Shown: positions 56,905 through 64,000 of the stretch, piece after piece | Layout: every line of letters starts with the position of its first letter | Numbering within the stretch: position 1 is the stretch's first letter | Assembly (NCBI GenBank): GCA_019057795.1 | Contig: JAHLWS010000082.1 | Coordinates: 62,001-126,000, forward strand | Origin: Promethearchaeota archaeon | Lineage (GTDB): Archaea > Asgardarchaeota > Lokiarchaeia > Sigyniarchaeales > SOKP01 | Reading direction: 5' to 3' | DNA length: 64,000 bases | The notes under the pieces: model-generated | The model's database searches: none | The model's input: the letters and a program-made list of their open reading frames with translations, nothing else | Told to the model about the DNA's origin: nothing | Program-made: the position numbers and the translations under genes

Positions 56905-58065
56905 AAAAGTGAAGAATCTATTATTCTAAATACCGACAATAATATAATAAAGAGTAATAAAGAGAAATTAGTAAAAATTTTAAAACATCCACCAAGAAAG
57001 TTTCTCTCAATTAAGGAGATAGTAGAAAAAACTGAAATTAACATTAAAAACATCGGAAAATATCTTAAAATCTTAGAAAATGAAGATAAAATAACAATAA
57101 AACACGGAATAACTGATAAACGGAAAAAGCTAATTAAATTTAAACCAAAAAGGGTTCTCTACTTCTTTAAATTTGGAAATAAATACCTACACCATACTCG
57201 CACGAAGCTCAAAAAAGAAGATTTTAAACTTTTGAATATAATAAATGCGAAAGAACCTCAAGATTTAAACCTCCCTAATGATATAGTCAGAATTATAATT
57301 TCCGTATGGGAAAATCAAGAAAAGATTATTGAAGCGGATTTAGTTAATTTTGAAATAGGATTAGGCGGAACTCCGTCCAGAAAGAGAAGTACAATGTGGA
57401 GACCAGAGTTCTTTAATCTTTTCAGTAAACATGCGTTAGAAAAACTTAAATCAAAATATACCATTCACATCTATTCGTTAAAAGAAATCAAATATATGAG
57501 AAATAAAAAAAAATTCCAAAATAAAGCGTATAGACACATCTTTCACGATAAAGAATGGGTTAATTTACTCATAAAAAAAGAAAAGCGTGAAAGATATATC
57601 CCTACTCCGTTTATCTACTACGATTATTTTATATTACGAGTAAATGATATATTACGAATTGAAAATAATGTTATTATTGAACATGAGGGAGAAGAAAACC
57701 AAACAAGGATACCAACAACACGAACGCTTAATATGTCCGTAAAAGCGTTCGAATATTATCATTATATCTATAATTTCATTAGTTTTCACACTACTATTTA
57801 TACTCAAAATGAGCGTGAACCAAATAAAGAACTTATGAGAGAAATGGATATAGTTGTCATGACAAAGGAAATGAATAGAATAGATGATTATTTAGGAATG
57901 CCCACACTCCCAAATTATGAGGACTACATTGACATAATAATTAGTCGTAAGCAAATAATTCCAAAAATTTTATTCGCCCCCCCGCCAAACAATACTACAA
58001 CCCACTCTAATAACATTTTTAAAAAAAAAAGTACTTTCTATTACCCCCATATAAGTATACTATAA
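56899..58065 (+). CDS. wHTH-containing orphan protein with no canonical start
   Basis: From TTG 57232 the frame encodes 277 aa, but it is open without a stop back to about 56890, and the upstream 110 codons look real: KEKLVKILKHPPRKFLSIKE, then EINIKNIGKYLKILENEDKI, a winged helix. No ATG, GTG or TTG occurs in that stretch; ATT 56899 is the first plausible initiation codon. Either a rare start, a lost base near 56900, or a 5' truncation explains this. The 277-aa part is not recognised; it contains GLGGTPSRKRSTMWRPEFFN and a His/Tyr-rich run HDKEWVNLLIKKEKRERYIP. The tail is Pro/Asn/Thr-rich. Confidence 0.5.
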   Translation: MEKSEESIILNTDNNIIKSNKEKLVKILKHPPRKFLSIKEIVEKTEINIKNIGKYLKILENEDKITIKHGITDKRKKLIKFKPKRVLYFFKFGNKYLHHTRTKLKKEDFKLLNIINAKEPQDLNLPNDIVRIIISVWENQEKIIEADLVNFEIGLGGTPSRKRSTMWRPEFFNLFSKHALEKLKSKYTIHIYSLKEIKYMRNKKKFQNKAYRHIFHDKEWVNLLIKKEKRERYIPTPFIYYDYFILRVNDILRIENNVIIEHEGEENQTRIPTTRTLNMSVKAFEYYHYIYNFISFHTTIYTQNEREPNKELMREMDIVVMTKEMNRIDDYLGMPTLPNYEDYIDIIISRKQIIPKILFAPPPNNTTTHSNNIFKKKSTFYYPHISIL

Positions 58066-58522
58066 TTATATGCTAGGTATCAAAAGTACTTTTTTTTTCC
58101 TTAAATCTCTTTAAATAAGAGTTTCAAACGCTCTTCTCATATCCGACCTTTTTGTCAAACTCTCAAAAGCCTACGACTATTTCTCCTCTCGTTCCAATTA
58201 CGATAGAAGCCATCTATTCAAGCTCTTAAAAATCAGCGATTAGAACTTCTCTATTCTTAATTTATAACGATTCTAATTTTTAATTTATCTCAAGAGTAAA
58301 ATAATAAGTCTAATTTAATGTTTTAAACAATTGTTTAAAAACGGTTTTTTTTGTTTAAACCTTTGACAAAAAAAGAATAAAAAAATTATTTTAATTTGAG
58401 TTTTTTTATAGCTTCTAATATCTTATCTAATTTCCCTGTAATATGATGAAGATATTCAATCTGTATTACTTGTAATATATTATCATCTAAATCTCCTTTA
58501 GTGAGAATATTTGTGTGTTTTT
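58066..58522. other. AT-rich intergenic region with a 20-bp palindrome
   Basis: Mostly non-coding. The minus-strand frame 58522-58386 encodes a plausible coiled-coil peptide (LQVIQIEYLHHITGKLDKIL) after a good Shine-Dalgarno (aaaggag), but the ATG beside it is in another frame, as if one base were missing. A perfect palindrome lies at 58321-58340. Confidence 0.4.
58321..58340. promoter_or_regulatory. 20-bp perfect palindrome
   Basis: ttttaaacaattgtttaaaa is its own reverse complement with no spacer; a further gtttaaac lies at 58353-58360. It may be a regulator-binding site or replication-related site of the mobile element. Confidence 0.45.
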
Positions 58523-58771
58523 TTAAATAATCTCAATTTCTCTCAGCTCTTCGTATATTTTATCCATCCATATTTTTTGTATTTTTCTTCTTTTTAAATC
58601 TTTTTTTTCTTCTTCTAAAATATTTCTTAATTTATAAGGAGCTTGGTTGAAATATAAGATTAAATATCTAATTAATTTAGATTTATTTATTTTATTATTA
58701 TCGCTAAATATTTTTAACATTCTATCAGTTTCTTCATCCAAACTTAAAGTTACTCTAACAAATTTTTTCAT
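58523..58771 (-). CDS. Ribbon-helix-helix (CopG/Arc-like) protein
   Basis: 82 aa. The N-terminus FVRVTLSLDEETDRMLKIFS followed by KINKSKLIRYLILYF is a ribbon-helix-helix fold: one DNA-binding strand and two helices. A Lys/Glu-rich helical tail follows. Probably a dimeric repressor of the mobile element; the palindrome at 58321 is a candidate site. Confidence 0.65.
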   Translation of the reverse strand: MKKFVRVTLSLDEETDRMLKIFSDNNKINKSKLIRYLILYFNQAPYKLRNILEEEKKDLKRRKIQKIWMDKIYEELREIEII

Positions 58772-59020
58772 TTATTTTTCCTCTATTATTTTATTTATAT
58801 TATATTTAATTAAATATAAGAATGTTTCATAGCTATAAATAGTTGATTAAACTGATTATATATTTATATATTTATATAATTATATAATTATATAACTTTT
58901 CAGTTAATAGATTTAATTCGATTATATTATTGAAAGTTCTTATAGATATTATATTTTTTAAATAAATATAAAACAAAAATAAGAAATAAAAAAAATTATT
59001 TATTATTACATCTTCCGTTC

Positions 59021-59218
59021 TTAAAAAGTAGTGGCAGGAAGTTGTCCATCTATTTGAAGTGATTTAGCCATCGAAAGTAATACATCCATTAATACATAAT
59101 TCTGAGTTGTTATTTGTTTTAAAACATCTAAAATATTTATAATATCAGCAGATTTAGTATTCTTTTTATGATGTTTAATTAAATCTAATGCTTGATAATA
59201 AAATTCTTTATTATCCAT
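59021..59218 (-). CDS. Small helical hypothetical protein
   Basis: 65 aa, not recognised: MDNKEFYYQALDLIKHHKKN, then ADIINILDVLKQITTQNYVL, two or three amphipathic helices. Composition is coding-like. Same strand as the RHH gene but 250 bases away. Confidence 0.4.
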   Translation of the reverse strand: MDNKEFYYQALDLIKHHKKNTKSADIINILDVLKQITTQNYVLMDVLLSMAKSLQIDGQLPATTF

Positions 59219-59372
59219 AATAATAAAATTAATTCTATGAGCTTTATAAATATATCAAAATTAACAAAATAAGAAAAGAAATAATTATTTCAATATGAAT
59301 TAAATGGTTCAATTTGTATAGATTGATTCAAACATTTAACCTTAAATACTATTTGTTGTAATAATTATTAAT

Positions 59373-59498
59373 ATGTCAATTGAAAAAGAGAATGCAGAAA
59401 ATTCTGAAATTCTTAAATCATTGATTTTAAGTTATGAGAATATGGAATCTAAATTACTTAGTATCAATGAAGAAATTAAAAAATTAGAAGTGGATTAA
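59373..59498 (+). CDS. Small coiled-coil ORF
   Basis: 41 aa: MSIEKENAENSEILKSLILS then YENMESKLLSINEEIKKLEV and Asp. Heptad-like and acidic. No RBS is clear. It ends ten bases before the recombinase remnant, convergent with it. Confidence 0.35.
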   Translation: MSIEKENAENSEILKSLILSYENMESKLLSINEEIKKLEVD

Positions 59499-59507
59499 AA
59501 AAAAAGA

Positions 59508-59683
59508 TTATAATTGAATATCTTGATATGGAAACCATTTATCAAATAATTCAATATATTGTTTATAATTCATCTTTACATAGGATTCCACATTAACATC
59601 TTTAACCTTATGATTTAAAAGAATTTTTCGATCTTCTACTGGGCATCCCATTAATTGTCTGAAAGTATTTAATGTTCTCTTTT
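59508..59683 (-). pseudogene. C-terminal remnant of a tyrosine recombinase
   Basis: Encodes 57 residues (KRTLNTFRQLMGCPVEDRKI and on to YQDIQL) that match the end of the intact recombinase at 62000-62914 at 48 of 57 positions by my count, including the catalytic Tyr region VESYVKMNY. Similarity stops abruptly at about 59683; the rest of the gene is missing. It lies in the same orientation as the intact gene. Confidence 0.85.
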
Positions 59684-59970
59684 AATCTCATCACCTAATA
59701 ACGTGGAATTTTTTTTTGGAATATCAGTAATCTCTTTCTCAATTGGAAATCATCATAAAGATTCTATCCATTATTGAAAAATGCTGTAATATTTAACAAA
59801 TTAGCTTTTAGGAAAAAAGATATTAAATAGAAATATATATTAATTATAGATAAACATTAATCAAAAATTTTTAAAATTAAGAGATTAAAATTACTTTTTA
59901 AAATATCAAATTATATATGTTTTTAAATAATTATATTTAAAAAATCAATAAAATATCATAAAGAATAGAA

Positions 59971-60708
59971 ATGATTGATTATAATGAAGTTTTCGATAAT
60001 CCATTATTAGTAGAAGTAGTTATTGAAGCTAGATTTCCTCTTTTATTAAAGATTCCTAGAGACATTGCAGATTTTCAAGAAGCTATTAGTGAAGAATTTC
60101 CTGAAACAAATATAATTTATGATAAAAAAATATTTTTTGATTCAAAAGAAGGTTCAGAAGAAATTAGTGAAAAAGCATGGGAATTCGTAAATCCTGAAAA
60201 TAAGACAAAATGCCAAGTTTTTAATCATAGATTCTCTCTATTTTCTAATACATATAAATCATGGGAAGGATATGAATCAAAAGAGGGATTTCTTGATATT
60301 TTAAAATTTAGTTTGAATAATTTTATAAAAGTATATGGTATCAAAAAATTCAACCGTTTAGGTTTAAGATATATTAACAAAATTGAATTAGAAGAAAAAA
60401 ATTCTAAGTGGTTTAAGAAATATTTCATTCCTTTATTTAATCACGATAAATATAGGATTGAAGATCTTTCTCAGAATTCAGTGCGTTTAAGAGTAAAAAA
60501 ACCGAATTCAGCAGAATTAACAATAATGAGTGGTTTTTTAAAACAAGATAATAAAGATTATTATATGTTAGATTTTGATGCTTATTCTCTTAATATTTTA
60601 CAAGAAAATCTATATGAAACTCTTGAAAAATTACATGAGACTATATTAAAAGAATTCCATTCACTAATAACAGGAGATTGTAGAAAAAAAATGAGAGGTG
60701 AAATTTAA
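59971..60708 (+). CDS. TIGR04255 family protein
   Basis: 245 aa. The start MIDYNEVFDNPLLVEVVIEARFP with PRDIADFQEAISEEFPETNI, and later FNRLGLRYINKIEL, match the pattern of the TIGR04255 family, a sporadically distributed group of unknown function. Soluble, no signal peptide. It heads a same-strand set of three genes placed between a recombinase remnant and an intact recombinase. The next open frame begins at its stop codon. Function unknown; a defence role is inference from context. Confidence 0.75.
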   Translation: MIDYNEVFDNPLLVEVVIEARFPLLLKIPRDIADFQEAISEEFPETNIIYDKKIFFDSKEGSEEISEKAWEFVNPENKTKCQVFNHRFSLFSNTYKSWEGYESKEGFLDILKFSLNNFIKVYGIKKFNRLGLRYINKIELEEKNSKWFKKYFIPLFNHDKYRIEDLSQNSVRLRVKKPNSAELTIMSGFLKQDNKDYYMLDFDAYSLNILQENLYETLEKLHETILKEFHSLITGDCRKKMRGEI

Positions 60709-61343
60709 TTTTAAAGACAATACATACAAGAAGAATAATTAAACCATCTGCCGAGAAGGGAATTACTGGACAAAAAGATATTCCTGAATGGGCTGATGTT
60801 ACTAAACTGTTAAAAAGAAGAGAGACTAAAAGTGAAGCGTGGCATGTTTCTTCATATAAAACTATTGCTTCATTAGGGGATATTAAATCTGCGGGATTTT
60901 CTATAGAGGTTTTCCCTGAAGAGAGTGCTTATGTCAGATTGACTCATATTATTAGACCATCTAAATCTCAAGAATTTGAAGGATCTACTCCTGAATTTGA
61001 GCCTTTTCCAGTTATAGATTTATCAGATACTGAATATGTTTGGATAGACATAGAAGAAGCCGATTTTTTTAATGAAATTGATTTTTTAAATCATCAATTA
61101 TATGAAAAAGAGGAAATTATAAAAGATCTTGAAATTCAAGTCAAAGTATATAAAAATAAATTAAAGAGATATAAAAGAAAAATCCCCAAATTTGAAAAAT
61201 TGAATCGAATAATTAAAATTAAAAATAAAATTATATCTAAGCTTGAGAAAGATATTATTGTTTATAAGGAGAATATAGATCGGTTTACTATAGACTTTTC
61301 CTTACCAGAAGGTTATTATGGTAATGAAGAGTTTAATGAATAA
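60708..61343 (+). CDS. Coiled-coil partner protein, no canonical start codon
   Basis: The frame is open from 60702 and reads as convincing protein (RRIIKPSAEKGITGQKDIPE, then SYKTIASLGDIKSAGFSIEV), but the first ATG/GTG/TTG is TTG 60939, well inside it. ATT at 60708, seven bases after aggtg, is a plausible rare start; a lost base linking GTG 60699 to this frame is the alternative. Either gives about 211 aa. Residues about 115-190 form a Lys/Glu coiled coil (EEIIKDLEIQVKVYKNKLKR). No known domain. Probably works with the TIGR04255 protein it abuts. Confidence 0.55.
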   Translation: MLKTIHTRRIIKPSAEKGITGQKDIPEWADVTKLLKRRETKSEAWHVSSYKTIASLGDIKSAGFSIEVFPEESAYVRLTHIIRPSKSQEFEGSTPEFEPFPVIDLSDTEYVWIDIEEADFFNEIDFLNHQLYEKEEIIKDLEIQVKVYKNKLKRYKRKIPKFEKLNRIIKIKNKIISKLEKDIIVYKENIDRFTIDFSLPEGYYGNEEFNE

Positions 61344-61357
61344 TAGGCGAAATTTGT

Positions 61358-61996
61358 ATGGATTTAATAAAAAGTACTCCATTTCCAGATATATTTTGTG
61401 AACCAGAAAAGAAGAATCATATTTTTCAAGGAGATATAATAAAATATACAAATTATATAAATACAAAACAAGAAAATCTAGGATTTATAATTTTATCAAA
61501 TTCCTGTGATTTAGAAAATTTAAAAAATAAAACAATAATATCTATTGCCCCAATATTTCCTTTTAATTTTGTTTTTGACGATATGCTCAGTGAAGCGTTT
61601 AATAGAACTAAAAAGAAAGTGGAAACATTAAAATCTTCTAAGGAAGTAATAGAACACTTTACAAATTTAGTTAGTCAATATATTTATGATGAATCAAATT
61701 ATAAGAAAAAGTATACATTTCTTATTTCTCCTTTATCTAAATTCGAAAATAATCCAACAATTGCTCATATAGAACATATAACCTCAATAAAAATAACAGA
61801 ATTGAAAATAATTCTTCAAAATAGAATAATATCAATTAAACCACCATGGAGAGAAAAATTGGCATTCAAAACAGGATATATATATAATAGAATCGCAACA
61901 TATACCCCTAAATTCAAAGATATAAAGAAATGGTGGATTTCTACATATAATGAAATTTTTGAAATTAAGAAAAAGGAATTGAAAAAATTCATATAA
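61358..61996 (+). CDS. Cassette protein with a GFIILSNSCDLEN motif
   Basis: 212 aa, soluble. The N-terminal half reads IFQGDIIKYTNYINTKQENL, then GFIILSNSCDLENLKNKT and ISIAPIFPF. This resembles a group of proteins in phage/defence neighbourhoods with an SxSCDL-type motif after a GDI element; I cannot give a family name. The second half is basic with an aromatic end (TGYIYNRIATYTPKFKDIKKW). It starts 14 bases after the coiled-coil gene and ends three bases before the convergent recombinase. Confidence 0.55.
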   Translation: MDLIKSTPFPDIFCEPEKKNHIFQGDIIKYTNYINTKQENLGFIILSNSCDLENLKNKTIISIAPIFPFNFVFDDMLSEAFNRTKKKVETLKSSKEVIEHFTNLVSQYIYDESNYKKKYTFLISPLSKFENNPTIAHIEHITSIKITELKIILQNRIISIKPPWREKLAFKTGYIYNRIATYTPKFKDIKKWWISTYNEIFEIKKKELKKFI

Positions 61997-61999
61997 AAT

Positions 62000-62914
62000 T
62001 CAGAGGTTTATATCTTGGTATGGATACCACCTATCATATAACTCTATAAATTGCTTATAATTCAACTTCACATAAGATTCTACATTTACATCTTTAACCT
62101 TATGGTTTAGCAGTATTTTTCGGTCTTCATTTGGACAACCCATTAATTTTCTGAAAGTATTTAATGTTCTCCTGAATGTATGACATGTAATTGTTTTCTT
62201 TATTTCTAAATCATCTAAAACATGCTTTAAATAAGCATTAAACTGTCTTTCTGTATATCTCTTAGATTGAGTTGATAAAAATAACGCTTTTGTTTTAACA
62301 TTTTTTAATTTGCGTTCTTTAAGATAAAGTTTTAGAAATTTAGCTAACTCTTTAGAAATATAATATACCTTTTTTCCTGTTTTACCCATTGTTTTAATAA
62401 ATCTCTTTTCCAAATTTATTTCATTGTAATCAATATTTATTAATTCTCCTTTTCGCATTCCTGTTTCAGAAAAAATCCTAAATATGAGATAATATTTGAA
62501 ATGTCGTAATTTTAAATAATCTAAAATATCTTTTACTTCCTCTTTAGTCATTACAATATCTTTATTTGTTTCAGGTTCTTTATGATTAATCCCATTCCAA
62601 TTAATTGAATGTTTAGGTATAATGACAATAAATTTATATTTTCTATAATATTCCATGCAAAAGTTAAGAAAGCTAATTATTAATGTCCATTTTGTCTTTT
62701 TTGTTCCTAAGCTGATTGTTTCAAGATGTTTTAAATAATCAAAATAATCTATAAGAATATCTGTATTAATATCAAAGATATGTCCTTTATGACCAAAATA
62801 TTTAGGATTAAAAAAATAGTTTAATGATGATTTTCTTGTTTTAACTGATTGATTAGAATGTCTATAATGATTAAGATATTTGCTTATTATTGTATTATTC
62901 ATAGGTTTATTCAT
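62000..62914 (-). CDS. Tyrosine recombinase / integrase (XerC/D-like)
   Basis: 304 aa. An N-terminal SAM-like core-binding domain (NYFFNPKYFGHKG, then LETISLGTKKTKWTLIISFL) precedes the catalytic domain. Catalytic residues: Arg in SETGMRKGELINIDY, His/Arg in CHTFRRTLNTF, second His in LLNHKVKD, and Tyr in VESYVKLNY. Complete and probably active. It overlaps the upstream RHH-wHTH gene by four bases. Likely integrates and excises the surrounding element. Confidence 0.9.
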   Translation of the reverse strand: MNKPMNNTIISKYLNHYRHSNQSVKTRKSSLNYFFNPKYFGHKGHIFDINTDILIDYFDYLKHLETISLGTKKTKWTLIISFLNFCMEYYRKYKFIVIIPKHSINWNGINHKEPETNKDIVMTKEEVKDILDYLKLRHFKYYLIFRIFSETGMRKGELINIDYNEINLEKRFIKTMGKTGKKVYYISKELAKFLKLYLKERKLKNVKTKALFLSTQSKRYTERQFNAYLKHVLDDLEIKKTITCHTFRRTLNTFRKLMGCPNEDRKILLNHKVKDVNVESYVKLNYKQFIELYDRWYPYQDINL

Positions 62915-63411
62915 TTCAGTTTATACCTCCCTCTTGGTGTCAGTTCAATTAATCCTTCTTCATGTAATTCAGTAATTATAGAAAATACAATTTCTTTATC
63001 CAAATTAGTTTTTTCAATTATTTCTTTTGGGTTTAATGTATTATGAGCTTTCAATAAATTAATTATAGTATCTTTTGCTGTAGAATCTGCTTTTATTGAG
63101 AATTTCTTAATCAATCTTAAAGTATTATTCATTTCGTTAATCTTATTTGTTCTTTCTAAGGTTAATTCTTGTAATTCCATAATCTTTTTAGTATTCTGAG
63201 TTAATTGTTCTAATATTACAGGATTAAACTGAAAATTTGATGTAGTTTGAAATAATTCGGGGTTCTCTAATTTCCGAACATAATCAAAGATAGCTATGCG
63301 ACAAAAATCAGACATACTAGTATGCTTTTCTTTAGCTAAATCGTTGATTTTATCTTTCTCATCCTGACTCAGAGAAATCTGAATAAAAATTCTTTTATTT
63401 CCATTTGACAT
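62911..63411 (-). CDS. Ribbon-helix-helix plus winged-helix regulator
   Basis: 166 aa. Residues 5-45 are ribbon-helix-helix (RIFIQISLSQDEKDKINDLA, then TSMSDFCRIAIFDYV). Residues about 60-105 form a coiled linker (QNTKKIMELQELTLERTNKI). Residues about 110-166 are a winged helix (IINLLKAHNTLNPKEIIEKT, then ELHEEGLIELTPRGRYKL). Its end overlaps the recombinase start by four bases, so it very probably controls the recombinase or directs it. Confidence 0.7.
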   Translation of the reverse strand: MSNGNKRIFIQISLSQDEKDKINDLAKEKHTSMSDFCRIAIFDYVRKLENPELFQTTSNFQFNPVILEQLTQNTKKIMELQELTLERTNKINEMNNTLRLIKKFSIKADSTAKDTIINLLKAHNTLNPKEIIEKTNLDKEIVFSIITELHEEGLIELTPRGRYKLK

Positions 63412-63535
63412 TTTTTTTAAACTCTAAAATTAATTTTTATTATAATAATAGCAACACACTCATATAAATGTTATGAAAATTTATATGATAACCACTCTTT
63501 CACGAACTTAGATCATATATTAAAAATATTTTAGT

Positions 63536-64000
63536 TTAGTCGAAATACGTCTTTACAGCGTGTACAAAAGATTTTATGTTTTTTATAGGTGTGTCTCCAG
63601 TAATTTCACATCCTGGTGCGACTATAAAGCGTGGATCACCTCTACTTGCATTTAAAGCTGCGTGAACTGCTACTTCAATTTCTTTTGGTGTGCCAGATGG
63701 AAGTAATTTAACATGATCAATATTTCCAGCCACACCTATCTTATGATCAAACAATTCTTGGGTTTTAGTAATGTCAACATATGGTCCAATGCTCAATGTA
63801 TTTAACCTATCAATTTTTTTAAGATAAGGCGCAACAACATTTAGATGTGACGTTATCTTTCCACACATATGAAGGATATTATAGTCATACACATTAAGGA
63901 TCTCAGGTAGATAATCTATACTGAATTCTTTTACATGAGTAGGTCTCAACATCTGAAGATCATGTTCACAGATTACAAAGATTGTTGCTCCAGCTTCTTT
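63536..64000 (-). CDS. Uroporphyrinogen decarboxylase / corrinoid methyltransferase-like, C-terminal part
   Basis: The gene runs off the window edge; 154 C-terminal residues are visible. NILHMCGKITSHLNVVAPYL, LSIGPYVDITKTQELFDHKI, GVAGNIDHVKLLPSGTP and FIVAPGCEITGDTPIKNI fit the UroD superfamily (MtaA/MtbA and related methylcobamide methyltransferases). The HMCG and the PGC...GDTP region carry the His and Cys expected to bind zinc in the methyltransferase branch, so methyl transfer is more likely than haem synthesis. It belongs to the host chromosome beyond the mobile element. Confidence 0.8.
   Translation of the reverse strand, partial: KEAGATIFVICEHDLQMLRPTHVKEFSIDYLPEILNVYDYNILHMCGKITSHLNVVAPYLKKIDRLNTLSIGPYVDITKTQELFDHKIGVAGNIDHVKLLPSGTPKEIEVAVHAALNASRGDPRFIVAPGCEITGDTPIKNIKSFVHAVKTYFD

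Larger units (their letters stand above)
53376..63499. mobile_element. Probable integrated mobile genetic element (about 10 kb)
   Basis: From after eS27 to before the UroD-like gene, gene content changes to short orphan ORFs, wHTH and RHH regulators, coiled-coil proteins, a tyrosine recombinase near the right end and a recombinase remnant. Coding density falls and the DNA is even more AT-rich. The decamer aaccactctt occurs in direct orientation near both edges and may be the attachment repeat, though ten bases could be chance. No capsid, replication initiator or conjugation gene is recognisable. Type (virus, plasmid or integron-like) unresolved. Confidence 0.55.

Noticed and set aside
58386..58522. 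Coiled-coil peptide frame on the minus strand as a gene
   Set aside because: No start codon in frame; a one-base error is possible, so it is noted as a finding and not called as a CDS.

Overview
The window is AT-rich archaeal chromosome and, by gene content, almost certainly an Asgard archaeon of the Lokiarchaeia/Promethearchaeota type. It carries an ESCRT-III (Snf7-like) protein, two Roadblock/LC7 proteins and three Ras-like small GTPases. These sit beside typically archaeal genes: a histone, Pus10, eL33, eL21, eL42, eS27, eL30, RpoF, archaeal NusA, dehydroquinate synthase II, DUF655 and a split RNA polymerase A'/A''. Species assignment is inference; no rRNA or tRNA gene was found.

Layout. 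1-10 kb: Roadblock protein, FrhB-like Fe-S flavoprotein, small GTPase, membrane protein, XPD-like helicase, GT5 glycogen synthase, C69/secernin-type hydrolase and ceramidase-like hydrolase. 10-19 kb: eL33, a large zinc-finger/coiled-coil/GRAM-like protein convergent with ESCRT-III, dehydroquinate synthase II, GH57, a zinc-ribbon CPBP-like membrane protein lacking its metal ligands, a P-loop kinase and a Roadblock protein with an acidic tail. 19-25 kb: a rearranged locus. Two divergent GPH-type sugar symporters flank a chimeric scar made of the start of pus10 fused to the end of the Roadblock gene, and a transposon with 17-bp inverted repeats has landed just before intact pus10. 25-31 kb: the archaeal information-processing operon pus10-eL21-rpoF-DUF655-ksgA-hemK, then a NurA-type nuclease, a CPBP protease and a small GTPase. 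32-37.5 kb: an IS1634-like transposase, then a GH127 glycosidase and a GPH symporter that each carry one apparent single-base deletion. 38-43 kb: histone, GTPase, EamA transporter, ADP-forming acyl-CoA synthetase alpha-type protein. 43-53.3 kb: rpoA1-rpoA2-eL30-nusA-uS12-uS7, an unusual wHTH/ATP-cone/NrdD-like protein without a glycyl-radical end, pyrB, eL42 and eS27.

53.4-63.5 kb is probably an integrated mobile element. It has small wHTH and RHH regulators, coiled-coil and orphan proteins, palindromes, a tyrosine recombinase with its own RHH-wHTH regulator, and a second, truncated recombinase remnant. Between the remnant and the intact recombinase lies a three-gene cargo cassette headed by a TIGR04255-family protein. 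This is the best candidate for an undescribed (possibly defence) system here. After it, the window ends inside a uroporphyrinogen-decarboxylase/methyltransferase-like gene.

Two themes recur: apparent one-base deletions or missing canonical starts (GH127, symporter, and three ORFs in the mobile element), which may be decay or assembly error; and protein families that keep their fold but lose catalytic parts (CPBP, NrdD).
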